Source: Salvia splendens | Taxonomy: Eukaryota > Streptophyta > Magnoliopsida > Lamiales > Lamiaceae | Assembly: GCF_004379255.2 (NCBI RefSeq) | Contig: NC_056033.1 | Coordinates: forward strand, 24,482,209 to 24,546,208 | Direction: 5' to 3' | DNA length: 64,000 nucleotides | Shown: piece after piece, positions 33,138 to 46,300 of the stretch | How positions within the stretch are numbered: the first letter of the stretch is position 1 | Layout: each line of letters opens with the position of its first letter | The notes under the pieces: model-generated | Told to the model about the DNA's origin: nothing | Seen by the model: the letters and a program-made list of their open reading frames with translations, nothing else | Database searches by the model: none | Position numbers and translations under genes: made by a program

Positions 33138-36100
33138 TAGACATGCCCAAGGTTTTCGGTTTCGGTGGTTAACCGCGGAACCGTACCCGCCGGTTCCGAT
33201 TTCGAATCGAAATCGTGATATTTTTTACAAACCGGAACGGCCATATTTGGAACCGCGGGCCGGTTCCGGTTCAGGATTTTAAGAACCGAAACCGTCACCG
33301 AAACGCCGGTTAACCGACGGTTTCACGGTTCCGGCGAGGTATTCAAGGCGTCAGCTGTTGGCAGCCAAGGAGCAGCTTTTTCAGACGGTTTTTTGATCGG
33401 AACCGGCTGTTAACCATGAAACCGGCGGTTTCTCGGTTCTGGTGGGAACACAAGGCCGACACGTTGCAGCGCCGATTGGATGTTTCATGCAGGTAGTCAG
33501 GCGGTTTTGCAGGCGGTTTGTTGACCAAAACCGCTGGTTTTTTCCGATTTTCAATTTGTTTTTCTTTTTTTTTTAATTCTGATTTTGAATTCAAATTTAT
33601 CCACCCCCCTTTTTAACTATATATACCCCCTTTTATTCTCACTTACATTCACTCCATTCTTGTGTTAACAAGAGTTTCTCTCTTCAATCTCCCAATTCTC
33701 TCTCTTTGTCTCTCATTTCTCATTTGTGCTATTATGCTTACATTTGAATTATTCAAGTGCTACTCTTATATTACACATTGTTATACTTGTTCCGTAGTTC
33801 TATAAATTGTCTTTCTCAATTGCTAAAACAAAAAAAATATATATAATTCCATATTTCTACTATATAATTTGTTACTATCAAGATGTCTTCATCCCGAGAA
33901 GGTCGTGTTGATAAGGGAAAGGAAAAGTCCAAGAGGTCAAGTTGAAAATCCGTTATTGATGAGATTTCTCAAAGGAGCATGGATATGTGGCTGATTAATA
34001 ATTATTATCTACTAATATTATTAATTATGAATTAAATTACATTATTGTTCATAATTCTATTTGATATTTACACTAAAAATATTATTTTGTAGAATCGAGA
34101 AGAGCAAGATATGCCAAAGCTATTGCTCTCTCTCGCTCTCAATCCCAATACGGACGTGGATACGGTGGTGGCGATGCTTATGTTGGTAGTGGTAGTGGTG
34201 CTCCCAGTCCCGGTGCCTATTCTCAACAAATTCCAACCCCCGGTGAATCTTGATGACGACGATGATGATGATGATGACGAGGAGGAGGAGGAGGAAGAGG
34301 CAGAAGAGGAACAATAACAAGAAATGCCACCCCAACCACCACCAAGGAGTCGTCGTGGTCATGGTCGTGGACACCCTCCTCAACCTCCTAAACCAATTGA
34401 AAGGTCTTTAACCTCAAACATCATGGTGAAACGTTTCAAGAAGGTACAAGATAGTACCGATCTGGACATTTATAATGTGTATTGCAACTATTGCGAAAAC
34501 GTATACACATTACGAAAGGGTGGAGGATATGGTACATTTACCCGTCACATGAAGAAAGCGCATGCGGTCGAGTTTGGTATCTCTCCAACCCAAACTCAAC
34601 TCAACTTTCAACATGGAGTCGGGACCGGGAGTGGGACGGGTTTATCCCAAACATCAGGTATGTGTAGCACTACTCTTTTAAAATATGATCACAAAAATGC
34701 TCTTAATGTGATGTCTAGATTTGCTGTGATGAAACATTTTCCGTTCAATGCTTTTGATAACAATGCGTTTGAGTCGAGTATGCGACAAGTTTATAATGCT
34801 GCTGCAAGAAAATTGAGTCGAACTTCTATGACTCGAGCTGTTGTTAGACAATGCTTGGAAAAGAAGGCTCAATTAGGTACGTGTGGACTGATTGTTTTTG
34901 CAAAAATCATATATGGGCACTATGCATTTCGTTGATCACAGTTGGACTTTGAACAAACGTTTGATTGCATTTCGGGAATTTACCGCACCACACACTGCAC
35001 AAGCAATTGCTCAATTGATTAATAAAATTTTTTCTATTGGTTTTGATAATGCAAGCGCTAACACTGCTAGTATAGATGAACTCATCAGTGCATGTTCTCC
35101 TGTTATTGATGGAAAATATTTTCATGTGCGATGTATGGCTTATATTTTGAATTTGTGTGTTCAAGATGTGGTCGATTTGTGGCAAAAGTATGTTGACCCT
35201 ATTAGAACTGCTGTTAAGTTGATTCATAACAAAGCTCCTATTGGTACAGCTTGGAAGAAATATTGTCATAGCAAGCAGTGCAGGTACACCAATTTTCGTC
35301 TAGATGTTTCAACTCGTTGGAACTCGGCATACGATATGTTGGAGTCGACCTTGAACCACATTGAATATTTATGTGATTTTTTAGAACTTGCCTGCATGTT
35401 CCTTCTGATTTGCTTTTGATACCCTCTTGTTGGGACCACATCATGGATTTGTTTCGATTATTCCAAGCTTTAAAAAATTCCACTGTTGAGTTATCCGGTT
35501 TTTATTATCCTACTTCTGTGCGCATTTTGGAGCATTGCATGTATGTGGCAATTGGTTTTAAGACATGTGCGAAAAATACTCAATTCATAGAGTTGAAGAC
35601 TATTTTGTTTTGTATGGTTAAAAAATGGATGAAATATTTTGCGCGTATTCCAAATGTGTTTTTGATTGCAAAATGCTTGGATCCAAAGTGGAAGTTCCAT
35701 GGTGTTCATAAAATTTTAGGCATGTACTATGGTTGTTTGCACAATTTGGATTTTTCTCAACTTCGTGAAATGAGCTTGATAAGAGGAGAATGCTTCGAAA
35801 TAAGTCTTCCGAATGTTGATGAAATCAAACTAAGGTTAGATAGTGTGCACTTCGTGCTCTCTACGCGGAATATGAAATGCGGTATAACATCACTCACCAA
35901 GTACGTGCTACTCCTAGTCCTTCTACATTTGATTTTGGTGCTATAACAATTGTCATGATTGATCCAGACGTAGTATCACAATTGCAAGATCTATATGGTG
36001 CTACAAACAATAGGACTAGAGCTACTAGTGAGTTTGATATATATTTGGAATCGCGCTCTATTTTTCAAGATGTAGGTCCTCCTTCTCAACAAATTGACGT

Positions 36101-36774
36101 CCTTGTTTGGTGGGGAACACATGACCAAGAGTTTCCGATACTATTGATAATGGTTAAGGAGATTTTCGCCGTTCTCGCTTCCACCGTCGCCGTTGAGCAA
36201 GCTTTTAGTGTCAGCGGTTGTGTCCTAGACGACAAAAGGAGCAATCTCTCCTCCAAAAACATGGAAGCCACTATGTTACATGATGAGTGGGCAAAGGCGG
36301 ACATGAGAGCACAAGAGCCGGATTTCGACTTCCGTGTAGAGAGTGATGGTGAAGACTTTTCCACCGATGACGAGGTCGGAAGCGAGGGCGCTCAACAATA
36401 TCAACGACGGGGGGCGGTCAAGGGCGAGCACGGCCGACCAATAAGGTAAGCAAGGTAAGAGAACTACGTGGACTTTGATTCCTCAATAAAATTGTGGATA
36501 CGTAGGCAAATCAACTTAAATTTGAAAAGTTTAACTTTAAAAGTTAAGTTGAGCTCAAGCCCTTTTCAATTTGTTCCTTTTTCCCCCCATTTCATGTTTT
36601 TTTATTTATGTTCCGACGACACTTGTAAAATATATCACATTGTTGTATATGTATTGTAAATTGTAATGTATCGTTTTCCGTTACAACTCAAATTCAATAA
36701 AATTGATATGATTTTCACCTTATTCGTCTTATTTCAATTTAAATTATCCATTGTCTTGTTCCAATTTATTGTAT
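33138..36774 (+). mobile_element. hAT-2 copy in unit 1, right end missing
   Basis: Left terminus TAGACATGCCCA with flank ATCTCAAC (33130-33137) as in the complete copy. The right 170-odd bp, including the right terminal repeat, is lost at the duplication junction. GGTTAACCG/CGGTTCCGG subterminal motifs lie at 33160-33430. Confidence 0.88.
33883..36449 (+). pseudogene. hAT-2 transposase, unit 1 copy
   Basis: Starts MSSSREGR like hAT-1 but stops after about 20 codons. It continues after an intron-like gap with a Gly/Tyr and Asp/Glu-rich part (34150-34320), a BED finger (YCNYCENVY, TRHMKKAH; about 34480-34565), the catalytic core (FDNASANTAS, RCMAYILNLCVQD) and the dimerisation domain (VAVEQAFSVSGCVLDDKRSNLSSKNMEATMLHDEW). 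A deletion of about 43 bp at 34876, present in full in the unit 2 copy, removes the SDVWTD start, and further frame changes exist near 35415 and 35850. Inactive. Confidence 0.87.
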
Positions 36775-38901
36775 CAATTATGCAATAAGTTATTTTCTGT
36801 TGGTTTTGATAATGCAACTGCTAACACTGCAAGTATTAGTGATTCGATTGCGGCTTGCGCTCTGGTTATTGGAGGTAAGTATTTTCATCAAAGATGCATA
36901 TGTCTAGGGATGTCAATTTAGCCCGCAACCCGTGGGCTGGCCCGAATAGCCCGCCAAATTTATAGGGTTAGGGTTGAAAATTTCCAACCCGATAAAATTA
37001 CAGCCCGATTAGCCCGCACCCGATTAACCCTCAACCCGTTAGGGCCAGACCTGAAAACCCGATGGGCTGGCCCGGAAACCCGATAAAATTTCTATTGTTT
37101 TATTTGTTTGACTCTAATTCGACACTTCATTAAATATTTTAATATATAGATTACTGAAAAAAATAACTTTCCATTTTATATATTAAATATATAAATTATA
37201 TATATTAAGTTTTATTAATATAACAATAGATAAATGGATTAGAAACTTCAAATTCACTAAAAAATATATTTAAATTTCTAAACATGCTTTAAAATTTCTT
37301 AATTTTTATGTTTTATTTTGCATAAATCTAAAATATTGGTATTTGATCATGTTTATGTTTGAGTTTAAAATATATCTCAAATTTATCATAATTAAATATT
37401 TTACATTTTATAAATATAACTAATTTTAATCATTATTTATTAGATTGATCGCATGTTAATTTTATAGGTAGCAACCCGATTAACCCGATGGGCTAGCCCG
37501 AAACCCGAGCTTTTAGGGTTAGGGTTGAACTTTTATAACCCGGAAAAATCACAGCCCGACTAGCCCGCACCCGATTGACCCGAAACCCGAATAGGGTTGG
37601 CCCGAAACCCGGTGGGCTGGCCCGATTGACATCCCTACATAGTCATATTTTAAATTTATGTGTACAAGATACGCTTGAATTATGGCAAAAGCATGTTAGT
37701 CCTATTAGAAATGCAGTTAGATTAATACATCAAAAGTCAGCTATTGGCAAAGCTTGGAAGAAATATTACCATCAAAAGAACGTAAGATATACGAATTTTA
37801 CTATGGATGTGTCTCATAGATGAAATTCGACATATGATTGTCTGAATTCTACTTTGACGCATAAAGATTATTTATGTGATTTTTTAGATCCTATCTCGTT
37901 CATGATTTATATCTTTCGCATAGTTGTTGGGAACATAGCGTGGCTTTATTTAAATTGTTCAAATATTTCAAAAAACGCAACTGTTGAATTATCGGGTGTT
38001 TATTATTGCACTGCTTTAGAGCATTGCATGTATATATCACTTGGTTTTAAAACTGCAATGAAAAAAGCTTACTCTTCACCTGAATTGATGTGTGTTTTAT
38101 ATTATATGATTGAGAAATGACTTGTATTTCAGTGAGATTCCAACGGTGTTTTTTATTGCAAAAGTCTTGGATCCAAAATGGAAATTAGCCGGTACCTCCA
38201 AGATTTTAGATTTTTATTATAACAATTTGAGTTCTATTGATCTTGGTCCACTTAAAGCATTGCAGTCGGATACCAGTGACGAATTTGGAGTAGACCTCTC
38301 AGAAACATTTCAAATAAACCTCCTGAACCGGTCAATTATCCAACAAACCTTCGAGTTTAACTTGCGTGCTCTCTACACCAAATATGAATCCAAGTATAAC
38401 AGTACCCACCAAGTCAGAAGACCTCCCCCTCCTCAACAACATAACTTTGGCTTCGCATTTCAAGCCGATTATGATGACCCCGACGCGCAATCCCAATTAG
38501 CCGACCTATACAGCTACAGCACCGGCGGAAGGTCCTCAGGTATGGTAAGTGAGTTAGATTTATATTTCGATTCACTCTTTTCCTTTGGTGATGAAGGTCC
38601 TACTCCTCCCGCCTAAATCGACGTCCTCGATTGGTGGGGAACACACGAGAAAGATTTTCCCATACTTGCGTCAATGGCCAAGGAGATTTTTTATGTTCCG
38701 GCTTCCACTGTCGCCGTCGAGTCTGCTTTTAGTGTTGGCTCGCGTGTGTTGGATGAATCAAAAAGTAAGCTCTCTGCGAAAAATATGGAAGCCATGATGT
38801 TACATGATGATTGGGCCAAAGCTAACGTCAGAGAACAAGAAAATGATTGCGATGATCGTCAGGAGGGATCACAAGAAGAATTCACCGGGGATGAATCGTA
38901 G
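36775..38901 (+). pseudogene. hAT-1 transposase C-terminal half, unit 2
   Basis: Same sequence as 28841-30237 with scattered changes: core fragment, split by the MITE at 36905, then ILNLCVQDTLELWQKH, ELSGVYYCTA, PNVF-like FFIAKVLDPKWKL and the dimerisation domain VAVESAFSVGSRVLDES. It shares the stop after DVSHR with unit 1, showing that the source was already mutated before duplication. Confidence 0.85.
36905..37637. mobile_element. hAT-type MITE (733 bp)
   Basis: Terminal repeats TAGGGATGTCAAT and its inverse ATTGACATCCCTA. Flanks CATATGTC (36897-36904) and CATAGTC (37638-37644) fit one 8-bp duplication that lost a base; the undisturbed site in unit 1 reads CATATGCC. GC-rich ends repeat GGCCCGAAACCCG motifs; the middle is AT-rich and non-coding. 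Confidence 0.88.
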
Positions 38902-39124
38902 GCCAATCGTCAACCGCCGGCCAAGTCAAATAGGTAAGTAAGGTGAGAGAACTACGTGGGCTTTGATTCCCTAATGCAAATGAGCATTAGGGATACGTAG
39001 GCACCTCAACTTAAATTTTAAATTTAAGTTGAACTCAAGTCCTTTTTCCTTTATTTCTTTTTTTCCCATTTGTTTCTACTTTAAAAATATGCAAATACAA
39101 TTAAATAATTATATTTGTATATTA

Positions 39125-40611
39125 TGACATCCCTAACCGGAAACATGCATCAATTTGCATATTGATATATATATTCATTTATTATTGCATATTTATAATG
39201 TTATATATATAAGTGTGCTATGTGACTTTGAATAGCTAATTTAAGTACAAGTGCATGTGTAATAATACGTATGTGTGTGCATGGGAGTGTGTAGTGCATG
39301 AGAAATATATATTTTTTGATAGTGATCCTAAATGAGATATAAATAATAGTAGTAGCATAGTTAAAAAAAATACATGTGTATGTGTTAGCATGTACGTGGC
39401 CACTAGTTAATAGTGCCACTAATCATATTGGACAAATGTCAAAGAATGGACTACATAGTATGCATGCTGTTTTTTATTTTAATATTTATAATTGTTATCA
39501 GTAGCATTAAGTTAATTTTTTTTATATAACTGCCTTTGCATGTTTATATATATACGCAGAGGTAGTGAATTTGGAAAAAGAAAAAAAAAGAGAAAAGGAA
39601 AAATGAAATAAAAGAAAGAAAAATAGAATAGTAGTTGGAGACGAGAATAGTAGTTGGAGACGAGAGCAAAAATTAGAAGAAGAAATAAGAGTCATAGATC
39701 GCAAAGCAGAATTGGGATTTTAGTTAAATTATTTATCTTAAGGTATGTATAAATCATACTTTTAATTCTACATGTTTTATTTGCTTCTTTGCTAGGTGTT
39801 AAACAAAATGAATGATTTGATTATATGATGGGATCCAATATGATTATGTGTTATTTGATATAGATGGTGGAATATGATATGGATACTTTATTGGTGCAAA
39901 TGATATGTTTATGATATTGATTATGTGAATCATTGGATTAAAGAGGATCTATGACAACCTTGTACTGGATCTGAAATTTTAGAGGGACCTATGAGTCCAA
40001 ATACAGAGGGACCTTCGGGTCAAATACAGAGGGACCTATGAGTCCAATTGCAGAGAGACCTTCGGGTCATAGAGGAATCCGGGCAGATACCAGGCTTGAC
40101 TGTTACAGAATAATAAACTGAATAGAGTGGCATATGCATATGAATATGAAATGGTTTGTTTTTAAATTATGTTATATATATATTGTTTCTGATTATATGT
40201 ATTGATAAAAGAATATGCTTGATGTTTGTATCATGTGAGATTGAAGGTGGAAATTTATATATACTGAGTTGTGGCTCATATAAACCACTAATATTTTTCA
40301 GGAATAAGATATCAGTGAAGTTTTTGGTTGACGTGGGTTGTAGGAACTGCATGTGTTATCAGGTTCGGTGGCTGACGCACATTGACAACCTTCTCCTCCT
40401 CATCATTTTGCATGTAGATAAATGTATAGTATATAGAGTGGTGAGAGGGTTCCACTACTTTACAGGATATTTTGAAATATGTATCGGATAAGTGTTGGTT
40501 TGAACTTATATAATATGAGTGTTCTATGAATTAGACACGTGTATTGATTGGTTTTATGATAAGGGATTTATTTATCATAAGAGTATACGTCAGAGCGGTT
40601 GAGGTGTGACA
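39125..40611 (+). repeat. Solo Ty3/gypsy LTR (about 1,487 bp)
   Basis: Present in unit 2 only. Starts TGACATCCCTAACC and ends GGTTGAGGTGTGACA, like the Tekay-type LTR at 55517. It carries a GTGGCTCAT-TTCAGG block comparable with that LTR's TGAGCCACTGAGTA region. No primer site or internal sequence follows, so it is a recombined solo LTR. Flanks TATTA and TATAT are only an imperfect target duplication. Confidence 0.75.
39980..40075. repeat. 28-bp minisatellite in solo LTR
   Basis: Four units built on AGAGGGACC followed by TATGAGTCC or TTCGGGTC, alternating between the two variants. Confidence 0.8.
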
Positions 40612-41608
40612 TATATACTCTAGTCGATGAAATAGATTTCTCTATAAGGCTAAATCCGGGAAACTTTTGACAGTTCTACTATATTGTTGATTGTTAGACT
40701 AAACTCAACATTTAAAGTTGAATTGCTAAAGGTGTCCCCAATTTAGTTAGGTAGAAAGATCTCCTTCGCCGACTAAGAGTATATATACTTATCAAATTAT
40801 TGTTCAGAACTTCTAAGTCTTTTTTGTAATTTGTAATTAGCTTCGTTGTTGACTAGTAGTCTCGTTGTATTTAAATTTTTAATTAAGACTTCAAGATCTC
40901 AAGGATTTTGTGATTTGTAATTGTTGTAACTTGTAATCTCAATAAAATTGCAACTTTCATCGTGTTTTTTTGAATTTTATTTACGTACATTTCATAGATA
41001 AACAAAAAAAATGCAAAAAAAATTGACGAACCGCCGAACCGGCCAGGAACCGGCGGTTCAGGCTAAAAACTGACGGTTTTTTGAACCGGAACCAGAACCG
41101 CCGGGACCCTTGGCGGGCCGGTTCCGGTTCATGGGGATGATGAACCGTGAACCGCCAGTTCATGAACCGGAACCGGCGGTTTCGACCGTGTGCATGCCTA
41201 TCCGTCCCCCAATAATTTATCTCCATTTGACTCGTTGAGATTTTAAGAAATGTAATAGAAAGCGGTTGAAAAAGTTAGTGTCATGTAAGTTCTATTTTTA
41301 TATATTACTAGTTTATAATAAATGTGAGTGAGAAAATGAGTTACTGGAATATGAGATCCATTACCAAACTTGGTAAAAGTGAAAGATGACAAATTTTTAG
41401 GGACGGAGGAAAACATAAATAAGTGACAACTTTTCAAGGAGGAATGGAGTAGTATTTTATTTACTTCCTTCGTCCCTTATAATTTGTCAGCATTTGATCT
41501 GGCATTGATTTTTATGGTGGAACGGATAAAGAAGTTATAAGAAGTACTCCCTTCATTCCGCCTTAATAGAGACATTACATTTTCTGCACTCCTTTAAGAA
41601 AATTAATA

Positions 41609-41834
41609 CTCCCTCCGTCTCCCATTAATTGACACCGGTTTACTTGGCACAGGTTTTAAGAAAGTGGGTGGGAAAAGTTAGTGGATTGTTAGTCATACTT
41701 TTATATATCAATTTTATAATAAAATTTGAGTGGAATGTGTGGTTAATTACCAAAAGTGGTAAAAAATAAGAATGTCAATTAATTAGGGATGAACTAAAAA
41801 GGAAATTGGTGCCAATTAATGGCGACGGATGGAG
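41609..41834. mobile_element. Stowaway-like MITE, unit 2 copy
   Basis: Duplicate of 31448-31673 with TA flanks and a CTCCATCCGTCGCC right end (inverse). Confidence 0.85.
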
Positions 41835-41870
41835 TAATAAATATTTTTAAGTGGAGAAATAGTAAAGTAA

Positions 41871-42361
41871 GAGTGTCCACTATAGGGAGCCGCGGCTCCC
41901 GCCCGAGGACACGGCTGGGCCGCGGCTCCCTATAGGGGTGGACAATATGGGGCGCGGCGAGGAGCGTGGACATGGGCGGGCCGCGGAGTTGACGCGGGCA
42001 CGACGCATTGAGGGTAGCCGCGGCGCCGGAATTTTTTTATCTTTCGAAATTTTTCGTAATTTTTCTATAAATACTATATTTTAAACATTTTCACCTCACA
42101 CACATTTTACACCCTAGTTTTCCCTATCTATAATACAACGAAGATTTGGTTTTAAATTTTTTTATTAAATTATGCATTTTTTTCTAATTATTATAGTCCG
42201 ATAATTTTTATTCTAATTGAATTAAAATATACCAACAATTTTATAAATAATGTGATTTGTGGCTGTGGTTTGTCTACTATTGGGCTGGACAAGTTTTTTT
42301 GTGACTGTGGACAAGAATTTGTGGCTTGGCCTTGGACTTGGCCAAACTATTGTGGTCGCTC
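41871..42361. mobile_element. Harbinger-type non-autonomous element (491 bp)
   Basis: Terminal GAGTGTCCACTATAG and inverse GAGCGACCACAATAG with TAA on both sides (41868-41870, 42362-42364). Near the left end a 23-bp hairpin: CACTATAGGGAGCCGCGG pairs with CCGCGGCTCCCTATAGGGG. The interior has a TATAAATACTATA leader-like piece, as in Harbinger ORF1 elements, but no ORF. Confidence 0.7.
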
Positions 42362-42364
42362 TAA

Positions 42365-43338
42365 GAGAGAGATTCTCTTTTTCTTACTTTCTCTTTCTCT
42401 ACTTTAAAAATTTATTATTAATTTTCATACATTGGTGCAGAAAATGAAACGACTCTATTAATATGAAAATGAGGGAGTTTCTTAAAGCCTACAATTAATT
42501 GCACACAAAACTTTTGGTTATTTAATTGAAATTAAATTATTGAAGTCTAACTTTTATTATTCCTTCCATCTACCATTTATAGTCTCATTTTAACTTGGCA
42601 CATGTTTTATGAAATTGGTTGATTTATAAAGAAAGGGAAAAATGAGTTAGTGGTGAATGTGAACCCCACTTTTATATATTGATTTTGTAATAGAATATGA
42701 TAGTAATGAGTTAGTTGAATAGTGGGTCCATTTACCTAAATTGCAAAAATGTAAATACGGCTTTAAATCATGGACATCCCAAAATAACAAAATATGACAT
42801 TTTCCAATGGACGAATTGAGTATTACAAAGATGAGAGTAATATGAACCAACAAAGTCTTTGGATTTTGGAGGAGACTTTGATGAATGAAATCAAATATAT
42901 TATTTTTGTGTGCCTTATGGTACCACCAAGGCGAAACTTGTACTATGTTTCAGTAACCTTCTCCCATAAAACATTTGATTTATGTCAGTATTCGAGATCT
43001 TCATAAATACTGAGATAGACCTCAAAGACCCATTTCATTTGCTCAGGTGTGCATTGAACCAGTACATCGTGTGCACTGCTCACAGACCTTCCTAGATTCT
43101 CGGAAAGTTGGATGTCCTCCAAGGCTTTGTAGGGATGTCGAGGGCAATTTTGTGGATGTATGAACCATGGGGCGTGAATAAGACATCGGCAATTGGGGCA
43201 GTACTGGTGTTGCGCCTCTAAAGGATGTATTGTTATTGAATGTTAGGATAGATTGGTTCAATTGGAGAAGTTTTCTATATCAAAAATAAGATTTGGTGTA
43301 TGGTTGAAAATGGTCTAAAAATTGTGACCTATCTCAAC
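42365..43338. other. Spacer, unit 2 copy
   Basis: Copy of 32163-33137 with few changes; the same unrecognised 72-codon minus frame (43261-43043) remains open. Confidence 0.45.
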
Positions 43339-46300
43339 TAGACATGCCCAAGGTTTTCGGTTTCGGTGGTTAACCGCGGAACCGTAACCGCCGGTTCCGG
43401 TTCTGAACCAAAATCGTGACATTTTTTACGAACTGGAACCGCGGGCCGGTTCCGGTTCAATATTTTAAGAACCGAAACCGTCACCGAACTGTCGGTTAAC
43501 CGACGGTTTCACAGTTCCGGCGAGGTATTCAAGGCGTCAGCCGTTGGCAGCCAAGGAGCAGCTTTTTCAGACGGTTTTTTGACTGGAACCGGCGGTTAAC
43601 CATGAAATCGGCGATTTCTCGGTTCCGGTGCGGAACACAAGGCCGACACGTTGCAGCGCCGATTGGATGTTTCATGGAGGTAGTCAGGCGGTTTTGCAGG
43701 GGGTTTGTTGACAAAAACCGCCGGTTTTGTCCGACTTTCAATTTGTTTTTCTTTTTTTTATAATTCTGATTTTGAATTCAAATTTATCCATTCCCCCCCC
43801 TCCCCCATTTTTATCTATATATACTCTCTTTTATCCTCACTTACATTCACCTCATTCTTGTGTTAACAAGAGTTTCTCTCTTCAATCTCCCAATTCTCTC
43901 TCTTTGTCTCTCATTTCTCATTTGTGCTATTATGCTTACATTTGAATTATTCAAGTGCTACGCTTATATTACGCATTGTTATACTTGTTCTGTAGTTCTA
44001 TAAATTGTCTTTCTCAATTGCTAAAACAAAAAAAATATATAATTCTATATTTCTACTATATAATTTGTTACTATCAAGATGTCTTCATCCCGAGAAGGTC
44101 TTGTTGATAAGGGAAAGGAAAAGTCCAAGAGGTCAAGTTGAAAATCCGTTATTGATGAGATTTCTCAAAGGAGCATGGATATGTGGCTGATTAATAATTA
44201 TTACCTACTAATATTATTAATTATGAATTAAATTACATTATTGTTCATAATTCTATTTGATATTTACACTACAAATATTATTTTGTAGAATTGAGAAGAG
44301 CAAGATATGGCCAATGGTATTGCTCTCTCTCGCTCTCAATCCCAATGCGGACGTGGATATGGTGGTGGCGATGCTTATGTTGGTAGTGGTGCTCCCGGTC
44401 CCGGTGCCTATTCTCAACAAATTCCAACCCCGGTGAATCCTGATGACGACGATGATGATGATGATGACGACGAGGAGGAGGAGGAGGAGGAGGAAGAGGC
44501 GGAAAAGGAACAACAACAAGAAATGCCACCCCAACCACCACCAAGGAGTCGTCGTGGTCGTGGTCGTGGACACCCTCCTTAACCTCCTAAACCAATTGAA
44601 AGGGCTTTAACCTCAAACATCATGGTGAAACGTTTCAAGAAGGTACAAGATAGTACTGATCTGGACATTTATAATGTGTATTGCAACTATTGCGAAAACG
44701 TATACACATTACGAAAGGGTGGAGGATATGGTACATTTACCCGTCACATGGAGAAAGCGCATGCGGTCGAGTTTGGTATCTCTCCAACCCAAACTCAACT
44801 CAACATTCAACATGGAGTCGGGACCGGGAGTGGGACGGGTTCATCCCAAACATCAGGTATGTGTAGCACTACTCTTTTAAAATATGATCACAAAAATGCT
44901 CTTAATGTGATGTTTAGATTTGCTGTGATGAAACATTTTCCGTTCAATGCTTTTGCAAAATTGAGTTTGAGTCGAGTATGCGACAAGTTTATAATGCTCT
45001 TAATGTGATGTTTAGATCACAACGATGCGTTTGAGTCGAGTATGCGACAAGTTTATAATGCTGCTGCAAGAAAATTGAGTTGAACTTCTATGACTCGAGC
45101 TGTTGTTAGACAATGCTTGGAAAAGAAGGCGCAATTAGGTACGTTTATTGTTAACTTGGGTCATAAAGTTTCGATTTGCTCTGATGTGTGGACTGATTGT
45201 TTTTGCAAAAATTCATATATGGGCACTGTGCATTTCGGTTATCACAGTTGGACTTTGAACAAACGTTTGATTGCATTTCGGAAATTTCCCGCACCACACA
45301 CTGCACAAGCAATTGCTCAATTGATCAATAAAATTTTTTCTATTGGTTTTGATAATGCAAGTGTTAACAATGCTAGTATAGATGAACTCATCAGTGCATG
45401 TTCTCCTGTTATTGATGGAAAATATTTTCATGTGCGATGTATTGCTTATATTTTGAATTTGTGTGTTCAAGATGTGATCGATTTGTGGCAAAAGTATGTT
45501 GACCCTATTAGAACTGCTGTTAAGTTGATTCATAACAAAGCTCCTATTGGTACAGCTTGGAAGAAATATTGTCATAGCAAGCAGTGCAGGTACACCAATT
45601 TTCGTCTAGATGTTTCAACTCGTTGGAACTCGGCATACGATATGTTGGAGTCGACCTTGAACCACATTGAATATTTATGTGATTTTTTAGAACTTGCCCG
45701 CATGTTCCTTCTGATTTGCTTTTGATACCCTCTTGTTGGGACCACATCATGGATTTGTTTCGATTATTCCAAGCTTTCAAAAATGCCACTATTGAGTTAT
45801 CCGGTTTTTATTATCCTACATCTGTGCGCATTTTGGAGCATTGCATGTATGTGGCAATTGGTTTTAAGACATGTGTGAAAAATACTCAATTCATAGAGTT
45901 GAAGACTATTTTGTTTTGTATGGTTAAAAAATGGATGAAATATTTTGCGCGTATTCCAAATGTGTTTTTGATTGCAAAATGCTTGGATCCAAAGTGGAAG
46001 TTCCATGGTGTTCATAAAATTTTAGGCATGTACTATGATTGTTTGCACAATTTGGATTTTTCTCAACTTCGCGAAATGAGCTTGACAAGAGGAGAATGCT
46101 TCGAACTAAGGCTTCCGAATGTTGATGAAATCAAACTAAGGTTAGATAGTGCACTTCGTGCTACTCCTAGTCCTTCTACATCTGATTTTGGTGGCGGGAA
46201 CTATAACAATGTCATGATTGATCCAGACGTAGTATCACAATTGCAAGATCTATATGGTGCTACAACCAATAGGACTAGAGCTACTAGTGAGTTTGATATA

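Larger units (their letters stand above)
28841..36774. repeat. Tandem duplication, unit 1 (7,934 bp)
   Basis: Runs from inside hAT-1 (CAATTATGCAATAAG) through the MITE-rich spacer to inside hAT-2 (ending TTTATTGTAT). The same order and nearly the same sequence recurs in unit 2. The junction between units at 36774/36775 joins hAT-2 tail sequence directly to hAT-1 core sequence with almost no homology. Confidence 0.92.
36775..41200 (+). mobile_element. hAT-1 copy in unit 2, left half missing
   Basis: Begins in the catalytic core and keeps the right terminal repeat ending GTGCATGCCTA (41200) followed by TCCGTCCC. Lacks the left terminus and BED finger. Interrupted by two later insertions. Confidence 0.88.

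Noticed and set aside
34120..34383. Antisense His/Leu-rich ORFs opposite the hAT-2 Asp/Glu run (also 44253-44573)
   Set aside because: Products of reading a GAC/GAG triplet repeat backwards.
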